NCBI GenBank assembly: GCA_030746435.1
Contig: JASLMV010000016.1
Location: 1 to 64,000 of the forward strand
Length of the DNA: 64,000 bases
Source of the DNA: Gammaproteobacteria bacterium
GTDB lineage: Bacteria > Pseudomonadota > Gammaproteobacteria > Steroidobacterales > GCA-2729495
Reading direction: 5' to 3'
This document shows positions 24,625-34,849 of the stretch, in pieces (within the stretch, counting starts at the first letter, position 1; the number at the start of each line of letters is the position of its first letter). Below the pieces are notes generated by a model. It had not been told where the DNA came from. It did not search any database and saw only the letters and a program-made list of their open reading frames with translations. Made by a program: the position numbers and the translations under genes.

Positions 24625-27081
24625 CTATTTGCTAACTGCTGTGGAATTGCCTACACCGAGAAATACCAGCGTTGCCGGAATCAACGCGATATAACAGAAA
24701 GCGCCGATTGACAGCGTCGCAGATATGCCACCGGCGATATTCAAAGCAACTGCGGCGATCGATGCCACGACTCCGGTAGCCCCGTTTATTCCCCAGAACC
24801 AGGGTGTAGGGCGTCGATCCAGGCTTGAAATAATCCGCATACCTGTCGGAAATCCATAACCCATCAGCAGACCGGCAGGTGCAATAAGAGCAACAGCTAT
24901 CGTCGCGCGCTCAACCAATGCCGCGCTGTCGAAAGCCAGGAATACCCCGGGCGTCCAGACAGGCAAACTGGCGATATAGAGGCCGGTCAGTAACGCCCAG
25001 GCGGTGAAACGAACGCGCGTGTTTAACACAAACCAGTCGCTCAGGAGGCTGCCGATACCGGTCGTCAGTATCAGCGAAAACAACAACACGCTGAGGGAAT
25101 AAAAAGGGTGGCCGAGGAACACGCTAAGCCGCTGCAGCAACGCAATCTCGACTACCATGAAGCCGACACCGATCAGCATGAAATAAAGGGTACCGCCGGT
25201 AACCAGCTTACGGCCGACGTCTTCCAGTGCGTGCCGCATCGGTATCACGATCGTCGCGATCACCAGCATAAGGGCCAGCAGGAATAAGATAATCAGCGTG
25301 ACGGTCGCAGCCAGGTTGCCGCCAACAACGCCGGCACCCTCGGGGAGTCCACGCTCAAGTGCGATCTTTAATGCCTGGGCCGGCTTATGCAGCGGAAGCT
25401 GATTAAAGAAAAACGGGCGGTCGTCCGTAGGTGGGCTAAGGTCCAGTTCGAAGCCATCGGTTACCTTCTGTAATTCTTCCGGACTCATAACGCTGACTAT
25501 CGAATTAAGCGTACCGGATTCCGATTTTCGACTTGGAGTTAAGAGCACCTCATGATCGAGGTCAGCCGATGCTTTTTCCAATGCCGCGATATCGTGATCT
25601 CGAAACTCGGACACCGACAATACCAGTGTCGCAACCATCTGCTGACTGGCCATGAAGATATGCTTGCGCGGCTCCGTGACACCCAGTTCCATCAGTGCAG
25701 CTGCGGCAAGACTGATCATGCGACCGGACTCGTCAAGGTTGTCCGGGCTGTACCAGCGGCTGACAGTAAATACACCATCGGCAGATAAGCGGGACAAGAT
25801 GGTCTTCCACGCCTCTACCGTATAGAGCCCGTTTTCGCTGAGCGTAAACGCGCCTGCACCGGTTGCAGCCCAGGTATCTATCAGGCTCATTTCTATGATG
25901 TCGAAGTTTTCGGAACTACGCGCGAACCAGCTCCGGCCCTCATCGACGATGAGTCGAACACCGGGTATTGCATCCAGGTTGGTGAAATCGCCAAATCCTG
26001 GTTGCTGCTCCAGCAGTTTTACGATGATCGGATTAATCTCAACAGCAGTGATGTCCTTGATACCGAACAGGGCAGCCGACTGTATATCGCGACCTCCGCC
26101 GACCCCGATAATTGCTGCGGACTCACGGTCTGGCAGGTAGTAAGCAAGGTTGCTAATGTCGTAACGTAGCCAATCGAGTTCACTGATATCCTCTTTCAGA
26201 CGGTACGAAGGCGTTCCCGCCGCCCCATCGATAGTCGCGTAACGGATATCAACCCTCGTATTCCGCGGAAACTTCGGTGACGGCCCCCAGAGGGGCGGTA
26301 ACTTGTAACCTATATCCATCAATGAAATTCGTGAGAAGGAATTCCACTCCTTAAAAATATGGGTGCGTGGAGTTTCAAGCAGGTCTTTAACGACCAACGG
26401 TTGCAAACCGCGGTCAGTCAGGCCGTTACCGAACGCCACCACAACCAGAACAAGCGAGATTAGAATGTGACGATTGAACAGGCCCGATAATAATGGCTTC
26501 GCTTCAGGTTCCCCGCCAATGGCTGAGCCGGAAAACAGCCAGGCCCCCACTGATGCGATTGCCGCAATCCACAACATCGTGGACGGACCATCGGTCATGC
26601 TAAGCAACCACAGCACACCCAGGCACCCGACCGCAGCACCGAGCAGATCAAAACCGTAGACACGGCCAATGGGGAAGGGGCTGCGTGTCAGCGCCAGGCT
26701 GACGACTATCCCCGAAAAGAAAAAGGGGATGGCTATTGCTACCGAAAGCTCGAGCCACGCCCAGATATTACCCAGCGTTGTATGCAGCCCGGGTGACTGC
26801 AGCGCCAGTGACATCTGAAAAGCAAAACAGACTGCGATGGATGCCGCAAACAGACTGCTGAAATACCCCAGATCGTAAGTCAGTGTCTTCTCGGTAAAAC
26901 GATCCCGTTGTAAATAGACCCAGATCGCTCCTGCTGTAAGGCCGAACATCGCCATACTGATGGCAAAAAAGGCAAGATAGTACCAGGCGACAACGGAAAG
27001 AATTCGTGTCTGCGTTAGCTGCAGCATCAATGTGCAGGCTGTTATAAGAAACAGACCGGAGTAGAAGCGGATATTTGCCAT
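24625..27081 (-). CDS. Spermidine-synthase-like membrane protein (methyltransferase domain between membrane segments)
   Basis: The 818-residue protein has about seven membrane segments at the N-terminus (residues 1-215). A soluble Rossmann domain of the spermidine-synthase/SAM-methyltransferase fold follows (AIIGVGGGRDIQSAALFG, AVEINP, about 290-500), then a second membrane region of about six segments (about 590-815). This arrangement occurs in bacterial spermine/spermidine-synthase-family membrane proteins of unclear activity. No polyamine genes are nearby. It is convergent with the 24013 gene and shares an upstream divergent region with the GT-C-like gene. Confidence 0.85.
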   Translation of the reverse strand: MANIRFYSGLFLITACTLMLQLTQTRILSVVAWYYLAFFAISMAMFGLTAGAIWVYLQRDRFTEKTLTYDLGYFSSLFAASIAVCFAFQMSLALQSPGLHTTLGNIWAWLELSVAIAIPFFFSGIVVSLALTRSPFPIGRVYGFDLLGAAVGCLGVLWLLSMTDGPSTMLWIAAIASVGAWLFSGSAIGGEPEAKPLLSGLFNRHILISLVLVVVAFGNGLTDRGLQPLVVKDLLETPRTHIFKEWNSFSRISLMDIGYKLPPLWGPSPKFPRNTRVDIRYATIDGAAGTPSYRLKEDISELDWLRYDISNLAYYLPDRESAAIIGVGGGRDIQSAALFGIKDITAVEINPIIVKLLEQQPGFGDFTNLDAIPGVRLIVDEGRSWFARSSENFDIIEMSLIDTWAATGAGAFTLSENGLYTVEAWKTILSRLSADGVFTVSRWYSPDNLDESGRMISLAAAALMELGVTEPRKHIFMASQQMVATLVLSVSEFRDHDIAALEKASADLDHEVLLTPSRKSESGTLNSIVSVMSPEELQKVTDGFELDLSPPTDDRPFFFNQLPLHKPAQALKIALERGLPEGAGVVGGNLAATVTLIILFLLALMLVIATIVIPMRHALEDVGRKLVTGGTLYFMLIGVGFMVVEIALLQRLSVFLGHPFYSLSVLLFSLILTTGIGSLLSDWFVLNTRVRFTAWALLTGLYIASLPVWTPGVFLAFDSAALVERATIAVALIAPAGLLMGYGFPTGMRIISSLDRRPTPWFWGINGATGVVASIAAVALNIAGGISATLSIGAFCYIALIPATLVFLGVGNSTAVSK

Positions 27082-27390
27082 ACAGTTTTATGCTTTTTTT
27101 AACGGCTGGCTGGCAGAGTCAGCCCGGCCGCGGATGGGGAGCAAATATACCGGTCGCCGCTGGAAGTGTCCAACAAATAAGTCTTTGAAGCAGCAAGCAT
27201 ATTGTGTAAGGGCGAGGCATAAGACATAAAGCCACATCTATTCTTTTCTGCCCTGCTCTTATCTGTTAGCTTTCGGTCAGCATCAGGCTCCAGATTACCG
27301 GAAACAGAACCAGTCAGCAGATGAAATGACTCCGGAAAGGCACTTTAAAAAATTACCGGTAGCGGTCACCGGTCAGGGGAACTCTTCCCT
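27082..27390. other. Gene-free divergent region, 309 bases
   Basis: This sits between two divergently transcribed membrane-protein genes and should hold both promoters. There is a T-rich stretch at 27091-27098. I see no convincing -35/-10 pair, palindrome, RNA structure or small reading frame with a ribosome site. Confidence 0.5.
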
Positions 27391-28965
27391 GTGAATTCTG
27401 TAACTTTTCTGCAGCGCGCGCTGATCATTCTATTTGCACTATTGTTTGCTGCCGAGGCGGTACTGGCACTGCAATGGCGCCTGGTGCAGGATGCACCGCT
27501 GCTCCATTACGTTGCCTGGCTGGCTAACGAACACGACTATGTCGTGTATCGCGATATATTCGAAACCAGCATGCCGGGGACCTTTCTGGTACACATGTTT
27601 ATCGGCCGGCTCTTCGGTTACGGCGACCTGGCCTTCCGCCTGGTCGACCTGGCCTGGCTTGCGAGCCTGATGACCGTGAGCTGGTTACTTATCCGTCGCA
27701 TCAACCCGGTTGTCGCCTGGGCGAGCACCCTGGGATTTGCCATCACATACATTGCTTACGGCCCGGGCATGACCATGCAGCGGGACTACCTCGGCCTGTT
27801 GCCCATAGCTGGCGCCATGCTGATCGCTGCCGGGTCTCGTTACAGTACCGGCACGCGTGCAGCACTGGTGGGCGGCCTGTTCGCTACCGCGGTTACCCTG
27901 AAACCGCATCTCGGCCTGGGCCTGCCCTTCGTGCTTATCTACATGACGGTCCGTGAAAATGAAGACTGGAAGAACGACTACAGCGCAGCATTCAAATCGC
28001 TAATCAGGATCGGATTACTCGCTTCCACCGGTTTTCTGCCGGTACTTTTGTTACCGGTGTTATGGCTTTGGTTAACAGGGGGACTCGAAACTTTCTGGGA
28101 AATGGCCACCCGTTATCTACCCCTGCATGTGGACATGACCGGTTCCATCGAAACGGTGACACCCGAAAAATACTTCGACTACACGGTAAGAAAATATATA
28201 CACGGTATCCGTTTCTACGTGCCGCCCGCGATACTGGGTATTTTTTTCGCGCTCCGCTTCGGTGGGCTGGAACGGGATCAACGCCGGCTGGTTTACCTGT
28301 TCGCCTGCCTCATCTTCGTGTACAGCATTTATACCGTTATTGGTGGCAAGTACTGGCTATATCACTGGATTCCGTTCCGTTACATGGTAATGGTCTGCAC
28401 CGCACTCGTGCTGCTACCATTAGTGCAACTCAACAGGCGCAAGTTGATAGAAAGCGGCTGTGTTGTCTTGTTTGCAGCCATGTTATTCATCTGGGTATCA
28501 CTCTGGGGATACGACAAACAGACGCTAAGGTTCCCGGCCAGTTTTGTACACCAGGTGAGTGGTTTGCCGCCCCCGTCGCCCAGGGATGGCATGGTCGATG
28601 AAATTGCCGACTTCCTGATTGCCGCAGAACTGGGGCCCGATGAAAAAGTACAACCCCTCGACTGGGTCGCTGGCGCGGTACACGCCATGCTGATCGCAGA
28701 GGCGTTACCGGCCACCCCCTACGTGTACGATTATTATTTCTATCACTACATTTCGAATCCCTACATCCAGAAAATCCGGCAGGAATATATAGCAGCGCTG
28801 CAGACTGACTTACCCCGCTACATGATCGATATAACGTTTAAAGTCAGGCCTACCGGGCTTGATACGACTGATACCTTCCCGGAGCTGGAAGCGATTATTG
28901 AAAGCCAATACCGGGTTGCACAGAAAGGCACGAACTACCGGATACTGGAACGTATAGCCGATTAA
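27391..28965 (+). CDS. GT-C-type membrane glycosyltransferase-like protein
   Basis: The 524-residue protein has about ten to eleven hydrophobic segments. An acidic/His-containing first loop reads DYVVYRDIFETSMPGTF, like the donor-binding loop of GT39/ArnT-type enzymes, which transfer sugars from polyprenyl phosphate at the outer face of the inner membrane. A soluble part of about 130 residues is at the C-terminus. The start is GTG at 27391 with AGGGGA upstream. Its stop (TAA) overlaps the stop of the convergent MFS gene in the shared TTAA at 28962-28965. The assignment to a glycosyltransferase is from layout. Confidence 0.65.
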   Translation: MNSVTFLQRALIILFALLFAAEAVLALQWRLVQDAPLLHYVAWLANEHDYVVYRDIFETSMPGTFLVHMFIGRLFGYGDLAFRLVDLAWLASLMTVSWLLIRRINPVVAWASTLGFAITYIAYGPGMTMQRDYLGLLPIAGAMLIAAGSRYSTGTRAALVGGLFATAVTLKPHLGLGLPFVLIYMTVRENEDWKNDYSAAFKSLIRIGLLASTGFLPVLLLPVLWLWLTGGLETFWEMATRYLPLHVDMTGSIETVTPEKYFDYTVRKYIHGIRFYVPPAILGIFFALRFGGLERDQRRLVYLFACLIFVYSIYTVIGGKYWLYHWIPFRYMVMVCTALVLLPLVQLNRRKLIESGCVVLFAAMLFIWVSLWGYDKQTLRFPASFVHQVSGLPPPSPRDGMVDEIADFLIAAELGPDEKVQPLDWVAGAVHAMLIAEALPATPYVYDYYFYHYISNPYIQKIRQEYIAALQTDLPRYMIDITFKVRPTGLDTTDTFPELEAIIESQYRVAQKGTNYRILERIAD

Positions 28966-30338
28966 ACCGAATCCGCCCCGGCCGGCCCCCTGCCGAGCCA
29001 GTTCTCGGCTTCCTCGATGCTCGCCCGGTAAGGCTTCAGGCCCAGCGTCAAAAGACACAGCGACGGAATCGCGACCAGGGCCGTCATCAGCGCGAGCGAA
29101 TCGTTAATGCGCTCCGGCGCGCCGAACACATAATCGGTCAGCAGGGCAACCGTAGTCGCGCCGAGTCCCAGGCCGAACACATTTGTGATCAACAGGAATA
29201 CTGCGGATACCTGCGCGCGCATTTCGTTCGGCGTAATGAGCTGGAACGCGGCAACGTTGGTGCCCTGCGGGAAAGTCAGGAAAAAGACGAGCACCGCAAT
29301 CAGGGCAAGCGAGAGATCGACATCCCCTGCCAGTGGCGCAGCTATCCCGCAGGGTATCGCTATCCATAAAGAGTGAACGGCTGTTCGCAACGGTGCATCG
29401 ATCCGGCCCCGCTTCGCGAGCCATGTACACCAGAAACTCCCTGCCAGCACCCCGGCAACGCCGCCGATGATAGCGACCGGGCCGAACAAGCTGCCTACCT
29501 CGCTTTCATCCAGCCCATGCGTACGTACAAAAAAGGGGGCGATCCAGCCGAAATAGCCCAGCGTAAACATCGCACTCAACGACATGCCGCTGAGCAATGT
29601 TCCGTAGGTCGTCCAGCGGCCGCGCGCGAACTCCAGCACCGCGCGCAAAGACAACTGCTTAGCCTCCCGCGAAGTCTGCATCAAGCCAGTGCGTAGCGGT
29701 TCACGCACGGTCAGCAGTGCCCAGAGCGCGAGTGCAATGCCGGGTAAACCCGTAATCAGGAAAACGAGTTGCCAGGAACGAATCTCGCCCAAAACGGGAA
29801 ACTCTACAACCCCTACATTTTCTGCGTAAGACATGATCATGCCGCCTACCACGAACGCCAGCCCGGAACCGATCGGCGCGCCCAACATCATCACCGCATA
29901 AGCGCGCGGCAGTTTCTTCCTGGGAAAATAGTCGCTGATCATCGAGTACGCAGATGGCATCAGCGTAGCTTCACCGATGCCGAGCCCGACACGCGCGAAA
30001 AAAAGTTGTGCGTAGGTCTGGGCAATGCCACACAGACTTGCCATGACACCCCAGAAGGTCGCACCGATGCCGATAATCCAGCGGCGCGAACGACGGTCTG
30101 CGAGCCTTCCTACCGGTATCCCGATCACGCTGTAGAAGAGCGCGAACGCCAACCCTGACAGCAGGCTGACCTGGGTGTCTGTTACGCCGAGGTCTGCCTT
30201 CAGCGGATCAATTACCAGGGAAATAACCGTACGGTCGAGAAAAGACACTATGTACAAAAGTGTCAGCACGAACACCACGTACCAGGAGTAAGCCGATGAC
30301 GGACTAGCTGGGGTCTTTAGGGATGAGTTTCCGGCCAC
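28962..30338 (-). CDS. MFS transporter (spinster-like)
   Basis: This 458-residue inner-membrane transporter has 12 expected segments. The MFS signature GRLADRRSRRW lies between segments 2 and 3, and ARVGLGIGEATLMPSAYSMISDYFP matches the spinster-type subfamily. The GTG at 30338 is preferred as start because GGAAGG lies five bases upstream; an earlier in-frame ATG at 30446 would add 36 residues without a good ribosome site. It is divergent from the second Rieske gene (125-base gap). It could import the substrate or export a product of the neighbouring oxygenase. Confidence 0.88.
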   Translation of the reverse strand: MAGNSSLKTPASPSSAYSWYVVFVLTLLYIVSFLDRTVISLVIDPLKADLGVTDTQVSLLSGLAFALFYSVIGIPVGRLADRRSRRWIIGIGATFWGVMASLCGIAQTYAQLFFARVGLGIGEATLMPSAYSMISDYFPRKKLPRAYAVMMLGAPIGSGLAFVVGGMIMSYAENVGVVEFPVLGEIRSWQLVFLITGLPGIALALWALLTVREPLRTGLMQTSREAKQLSLRAVLEFARGRWTTYGTLLSGMSLSAMFTLGYFGWIAPFFVRTHGLDESEVGSLFGPVAIIGGVAGVLAGSFWCTWLAKRGRIDAPLRTAVHSLWIAIPCGIAAPLAGDVDLSLALIAVLVFFLTFPQGTNVAAFQLITPNEMRAQVSAVFLLITNVFGLGLGATTVALLTDYVFGAPERINDSLALMTALVAIPSLCLLTLGLKPYRASIEEAENWLGRGPAGADSV

Positions 30339-30463
30339 TGCTGCCTTCCGAAGGATTTGCCCCGCACAGCCTAACCTATACGCGGACGCGCCGCATTGCA
30401 GCCAACTCCCGGCCGGCACCGGTTTGATACGATGAGGCTCTTCCAACGGAGGGCTGCAACGCC

Positions 30464-31588
30464 ATGTATATCAACTTCTGGTATCCCATCTGCACGACCG
30501 AAGAACTGGTTGCAGAAAAACCATTGCGTTCTCAACTGCTCGGTCTGACTTTCGTGGCCTTCCGCGATACCGACGGCAAGGCACACGTACTGCACGACAT
30601 TTGCGTACACAGAGGCGGATCTCTGAGTATGGGAAAGGTAATTGGCGATTGCGTCGAGTGCCCTTACCACGGCTGGCAATTCGCCGGAGACGGCAAGTGC
30701 AAGCTGATACCGTCACTCGGAGCCGATGGTAACCCCCCTGCTCGCGCAAAAGTAGATACTTATCCCGTCGAAGAAAAATATGGCATCGTGTTTGCCTTTC
30801 TCGGTGACCTGCCGGAAGCGGAACGCCCGCCGCTATACGAGATCGAAGAATACGAAGATCCGGCGTGGCGCCAGCATGAGCTGGTTCTCATGGAGATTAA
30901 TTGTTTCTATGAGCGGTCGATGGAGAACGGTATCGATCCCCAGCATAACGAGTTCGTGCATCCCGCGCAGGGCAACCCGACACCTATACCCGGCTCGGTC
31001 GAACATCCGGTTAGCGAGTGGGGCTCGGGAGTTACCAGCAAGTACACGGAATTAACCACCAAGCAATCCGAGGATGCTGGCATGAAGAGCAATCCGGCGG
31101 AACTTGGTGCCGGCACCTGGTACCACGGCCCGAATACCCTGATTACCTGGGTAACCTTCAAGAAAAATACCAGCCTGCACCAGTACTTTTTCGAGGCGCC
31201 GATAGATGGCAACCATACGAAAATCTACTTTATAAATATGCGGAGTTTCAGGTTGGATCCGAAATACGATGACAGCATTCGCGATGCCAACCTGAATGTA
31301 ATAAGCGAAGATATAGGTGTCCTTGAAACCCTGTACCCGGTCAGGACGCCCGAAACCCGCACCAAGGAAGTAATGACCGAAGGTGACAGAGCGATAGTGC
31401 GCTATCGCGATCACCTCGATGAATGGAACGCCAATGGCTGGCGCCTTGACTGGAATGCGATGCAGGAGAACGAGGGCGACATAGCTTACGCGATTCCCTG
31501 TCCGGAACGGCGCAACTCGGGAAACTGGGTGCTGGATGAGGTTCCGCTGAAACGGGTCGCGCAGAAATCCGTAGAAAGCGCCGCCTGA
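30464..31588 (+). CDS. Rieske non-haem iron oxygenase, copy 2
   Basis: The 374-residue oxygenase has Rieske ligands C47-V-H49 and C66-P-Y-H69 and iron ligands in NGIDPQHNEFVH. It is closer to copy 3 (62151) at the N-terminus (MYINFWYP) and to copy 1 at the C-terminus (YAIPCPERRNSGNW). No electron-transfer partner is adjacent. It is preceded by a divergent MFS gene and faces a small convergent gene, beyond which lies the second molybdoenzyme subunit. This places an oxygen-dependent and an oxygen-independent oxidation enzyme side by side. Confidence 0.92.
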   Translation: MYINFWYPICTTEELVAEKPLRSQLLGLTFVAFRDTDGKAHVLHDICVHRGGSLSMGKVIGDCVECPYHGWQFAGDGKCKLIPSLGADGNPPARAKVDTYPVEEKYGIVFAFLGDLPEAERPPLYEIEEYEDPAWRQHELVLMEINCFYERSMENGIDPQHNEFVHPAQGNPTPIPGSVEHPVSEWGSGVTSKYTELTTKQSEDAGMKSNPAELGAGTWYHGPNTLITWVTFKKNTSLHQYFFEAPIDGNHTKIYFINMRSFRLDPKYDDSIRDANLNVISEDIGVLETLYPVRTPETRTKEVMTEGDRAIVRYRDHLDEWNANGWRLDWNAMQENEGDIAYAIPCPERRNSGNWVLDEVPLKRVAQKSVESAA

Positions 31589-31590
31589 AG

Positions 31591-31980
31591 CTAGTCTGTG
31601 TTTTGACGCATCGCCCGCAGCTTGTCTGCGAGTTCGCGATATTGTTGTGTATTGTTCTCCAGCGCCTTCTCGTCGAGCCAGGCACAAACTTCACTGTCAA
31701 CAGCTGCAATCACCTTCGCTCCTTCAGGCAGCAGGCCTGGCTTGCCTTCGGCGCAGACAAATCCCCGCTCGCACAATTCGGTCAGCAGCTCATCGCTGTT
31801 GGCCTCAGCAATGCCTGCAATACGCGACAACAGGCTGTAACTCGCATAGTCCAGATTTTGCGACCGGGCGGCCGCATCGATGCGCTGACGGAGCACATCA
31901 CCCAATTGATCGGCTTCTTCGAGCAGTCCTTTAAGGGCAGCGCCCGCTATGGTTCCAGGATGGCTTGAACATGCAGTCAC
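31591..31980 (-). CDS. Small protein, possibly degenerate MarR-like
   Basis: This 129-residue helical protein has a middle section LLTELCERGFVCAEGKPGLLPEGAKVIAAV (given here as a landmark), spaced like the recognition helix and wing of MarR proteins. A C-terminal dimerisation-like helix follows. The match is weak and no operator is seen. It ends two bases from the convergent Rieske stop and lies directly downstream of the alpha subunit gene on the same strand. A beta subunit is absent from this position. Confidence 0.5.
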   Translation of the reverse strand: MTACSSHPGTIAGAALKGLLEEADQLGDVLRQRIDAAARSQNLDYASYSLLSRIAGIAEANSDELLTELCERGFVCAEGKPGLLPEGAKVIAAVDSEVCAWLDEKALENNTQQYRELADKLRAMRQNTD

Positions 31981-32005
31981 GGCAATCCCGGGCTAAGCCA
32001 GATCG

Positions 32006-34756
32006 CTAAGCGGCTTCCGTGTACTTCTCGAAATCGACAGTCGAGTCACTATATGTCTGGTTGGGCACCGATTCCGGCGCGCGGTGATTGAGCTGCCCGT
32101 AACCGCCAACCATCTGCACCGGTTTTATCAGGCCGCCAGTAGGTATGACCGAGTTAAAGTTTTTCCGGTCACGGAACAGCATCGGATCCCAGCCGTGATA
32201 CATGAACATCTGTTTCGGCTGCATGCTCGAACTCACGTGCGCCATGGCCACAAAATCACCAAGTCCGTTAAAGATACGGATCAGGTCGCCGTCTTCTACA
32301 CCACGCTCCGCCGCATCATCCGGGTTCACATAGATGTCCGGCTCACCGCGCTGCAGGCTTAAAAGCAATGAGTCGTCACGCCACAGGCTATGGATTCCGT
32401 GCCGTGCATGGCCCATGGTCAGGCGTATGTCATAACCGGGGTTCGACAACGGCGATTTATACATAGGTAGCTGTTCACCTTCGGCAAGAAAGGTTGCTTC
32501 ATCGAGGTAAAACTGCTGTCGACCGGTAATGGTTTTGTAAGGCTTCTTGTCTTTAGTACTGGCCAGCGTTCGATAACTGAATGGCGAAGCCGGTCCGAAC
32601 TGTACATCGTCGCAATCGTCGCCGCGCATCATGCCCTGTCTTGCGAGTTCATCGAACTTGACTTTCGGCGTACCCAGCGAATTTTCCAGGAGATATTCAA
32701 CGGCATCAGAATCCTGCATAAGCCGGCCGCCCAGCGTGTACTGATCGTAAGCCAGGCTGTAGTCGCGTGGTAACGGATTGCCAAACAACATGTCCTGAAC
32801 CGGCTCCAGGTTGCGTGCCAAAGCGATCTGGCTGATACGTTGACAAAGCCTGGCCATGATGTCCCAGTCGCTGAGCGATTCACCGACCGGAGATACTGCC
32901 TGGTCCATCACCTGTATGTACGGCGTACGCCCCTCTAGCGTGATGTCACGCTTCTCGTACTGGTGCGCGACAGGTAACACGTAATCCGAATACATGGCCG
33001 ATACACTCATGTCGGGCGTCATTGCAACGAGTGTCTTAACTTTCGACATCGCGCTTTCATAAAAACGCTCACCGGAGGCGCGCCAGTTCATCGGGTTGTG
33101 GCCTGCCAGTATTGCCATATTCCAGGGCTTGGCACCGAAGTCCGGCAACCAGCGGTTTAAAAGCGCTTTCCGGTAATGCTGATCGATATGCTCGGCCATT
33201 TCCTCGCCATACATGGCGGCATTCAGCTCCCTGCCATTGGCCTTGGCGTAATCCCAGACAGCCAGTGAAGCAATGCGCAGCTGCGGGCCCATGCCATCGA
33301 ATACCAGTTTGAACAGGCCGTCAGGCCGCGGCAGGTTGGTCGTCTGCACACCGCCGCCCGCTCGTCCGGTGTTTGCAGTCAATGCTGACATCAGGAGCCA
33401 CGCGCGGTTCAGCAGATCGCTGTGTAACCATTTATTCACTCGATAGCCCGCAAAAATCATCCCCGGAGGCGATGCTGCAAACTTGCGCGCGACCTGGCGT
33501 ATTACATCCGCACTGATTCCGGTCTCTTCGGCAACGTCTTCAGGGCGATAACGGTTAGCGGTTTCACGGGCCAGTTCGAACACGGTGGTGACTTCAACGG
33601 GTCCTTCCCCGGTTTCAACCGTCCAGCTGCCTTCCAGTGCGGGTTTCAGATTACCGAGCTCAAGGTTCTCCTCCACGGGGGAAAACTCGGGGTTGTACAT
33701 CTCATCGTACCGGGTCGATGTTGCCGGCGCTTTGGCAATCGAATCCGTCGCTTCATCCCAGACAAAGAAACCATGCTCACCGATACCCATCTCCCTTGCA
33801 CGCAGAAAGCGCTGGTTATCCTTGCGCACCAGGAACGGCAGATCAGTCTGTTCGCGAATGTAATCCCATTCAATTTTGCCGTCTTCGAAAATTACCTGCA
33901 CCATTGCCATGGCGAGCGCCAGGTCGGTGCCGGGTTTTACATTCAGCCACTTCGAAGCATGAATTGCACTGGCATTGAATTCGGGTGAGATAACAATGAC
34001 CTCGGTGCCGTTGTATCTCGCTTCCCAGAAAAAGTGCGCGTCCGGAATGCGTGTCGCAGCCGGGTTACACGCCCAAACGAGGCAGGTACGCGACTTGTAG
34101 ATTGCCGCCATGCTGTCGCCCGGTAAGGGATGGCCGATAGTCTGCTGGGCGCCCAGGGGCAAATCACCTACACCTGCAAAAGTTTCGGGCACGGTTATGC
34201 CGGTAATATTGGCAAAGCGGAAGAAACCGGCGAAGGTCGCACGCTTCAGGATCATGGCAGTACCCATTGCCATCGTGATCGTCTCCGGCCCGTCTTCGAC
34301 CGCGTAATCGACTATTTTTTCGGCGACTTCTTCTATCGCCTGGGTCCAGGTAATCCGTTGCCACTTGCCTTCGCCGCGCTCGCCCGCACGCTTCATCGGG
34401 TACAGCACCCGTTGCTGCCCGTACATGTACTTGGCCTGCCGCAAACCCTTCTGACAACCGCGCGGCCCGTAATCGGGAGTATCTTCACCCGACGCACCGT
34501 ATTCGCCCTGCTGTTCCTCGCGCCAGACGATGCCGTTGCGCACGTAAATGTTAAAAGCGCAGTGACCCGTACAGTTAATGCCGCGACTACCCCGTACAAC
34601 CCGGTCCCAGGTCCACTTGTTACGCGCGATATCTTCCCACCGCCGGTAAGCTCCACCTTCATGACCTGCAGCACCCGCTGCACCGTACTTGAGAGATAGC
34701 GCCAATGCGCCGCTACCTGCCAGGAAAGTTCTCCGATCAGTTGAGATTGAGTTCAT
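32006..34756 (-). CDS. Type II DMSO-reductase-family molybdopterin catalytic subunit, copy 2, altered FS0 site
   Basis: This 916-residue paralogue of the 1035-3788 protein has the same Tat signal (DRRTFLAGSG) and the same Mo-ligand position D198 in GVGDLP. The FS0 site differs: H58 is Arg (GSRGINCTGHC), whereas C62, C66 and C101 are retained. The codon is CGC, one base from His. A His or Cys at this position binds the FS0 cluster in NarG-type enzymes, so FS0 may be altered or lost. The start is ATG at 34756 with GGAG nine bases upstream. No beta or gamma gene adjoins it, so it may use the beta subunit at 1-852 or another acceptor. Relatives act on hydrocarbons or small sulfur/nitrogen compounds. 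Confidence 0.9.
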   Translation of the reverse strand: MNSISTDRRTFLAGSGALALSLKYGAAGAAGHEGGAYRRWEDIARNKWTWDRVVRGSRGINCTGHCAFNIYVRNGIVWREEQQGEYGASGEDTPDYGPRGCQKGLRQAKYMYGQQRVLYPMKRAGERGEGKWQRITWTQAIEEVAEKIVDYAVEDGPETITMAMGTAMILKRATFAGFFRFANITGITVPETFAGVGDLPLGAQQTIGHPLPGDSMAAIYKSRTCLVWACNPAATRIPDAHFFWEARYNGTEVIVISPEFNASAIHASKWLNVKPGTDLALAMAMVQVIFEDGKIEWDYIREQTDLPFLVRKDNQRFLRAREMGIGEHGFFVWDEATDSIAKAPATSTRYDEMYNPEFSPVEENLELGNLKPALEGSWTVETGEGPVEVTTVFELARETANRYRPEDVAEETGISADVIRQVARKFAASPPGMIFAGYRVNKWLHSDLLNRAWLLMSALTANTGRAGGGVQTTNLPRPDGLFKLVFDGMGPQLRIASLAVWDYAKANGRELNAAMYGEEMAEHIDQHYRKALLNRWLPDFGAKPWNMAILAGHNPMNWRASGERFYESAMSKVKTLVAMTPDMSVSAMYSDYVLPVAHQYEKRDITLEGRTPYIQVMDQAVSPVGESLSDWDIMARLCQRISQIALARNLEPVQDMLFGNPLPRDYSLAYDQYTLGGRLMQDSDAVEYLLENSLGTPKVKFDELARQGMMRGDDCDDVQFGPASPFSYRTLASTKDKKPYKTITGRQQFYLDEATFLAEGEQLPMYKSPLSNPGYDIRLTMGHARHGIHSLWRDDSLLLSLQRGEPDIYVNPDDAAERGVEDGDLIRIFNGLGDFVAMAHVSSSMQPKQMFMYHGWDPMLFRDRKNFNSVIPTGGLIKPVQMVGGYGQLNHRAPESVPNQTYSDSTVDFEKYTEAA

Positions 34757-34849
34757 GCAGGGGGTCTCCGCAGGAGTTTCCATGAATTGTGGTTAGTGCA
34801 GAAAATACACCATCCGGACAGGCAGTGTAAGGTTTGCTTACGGCAGACC

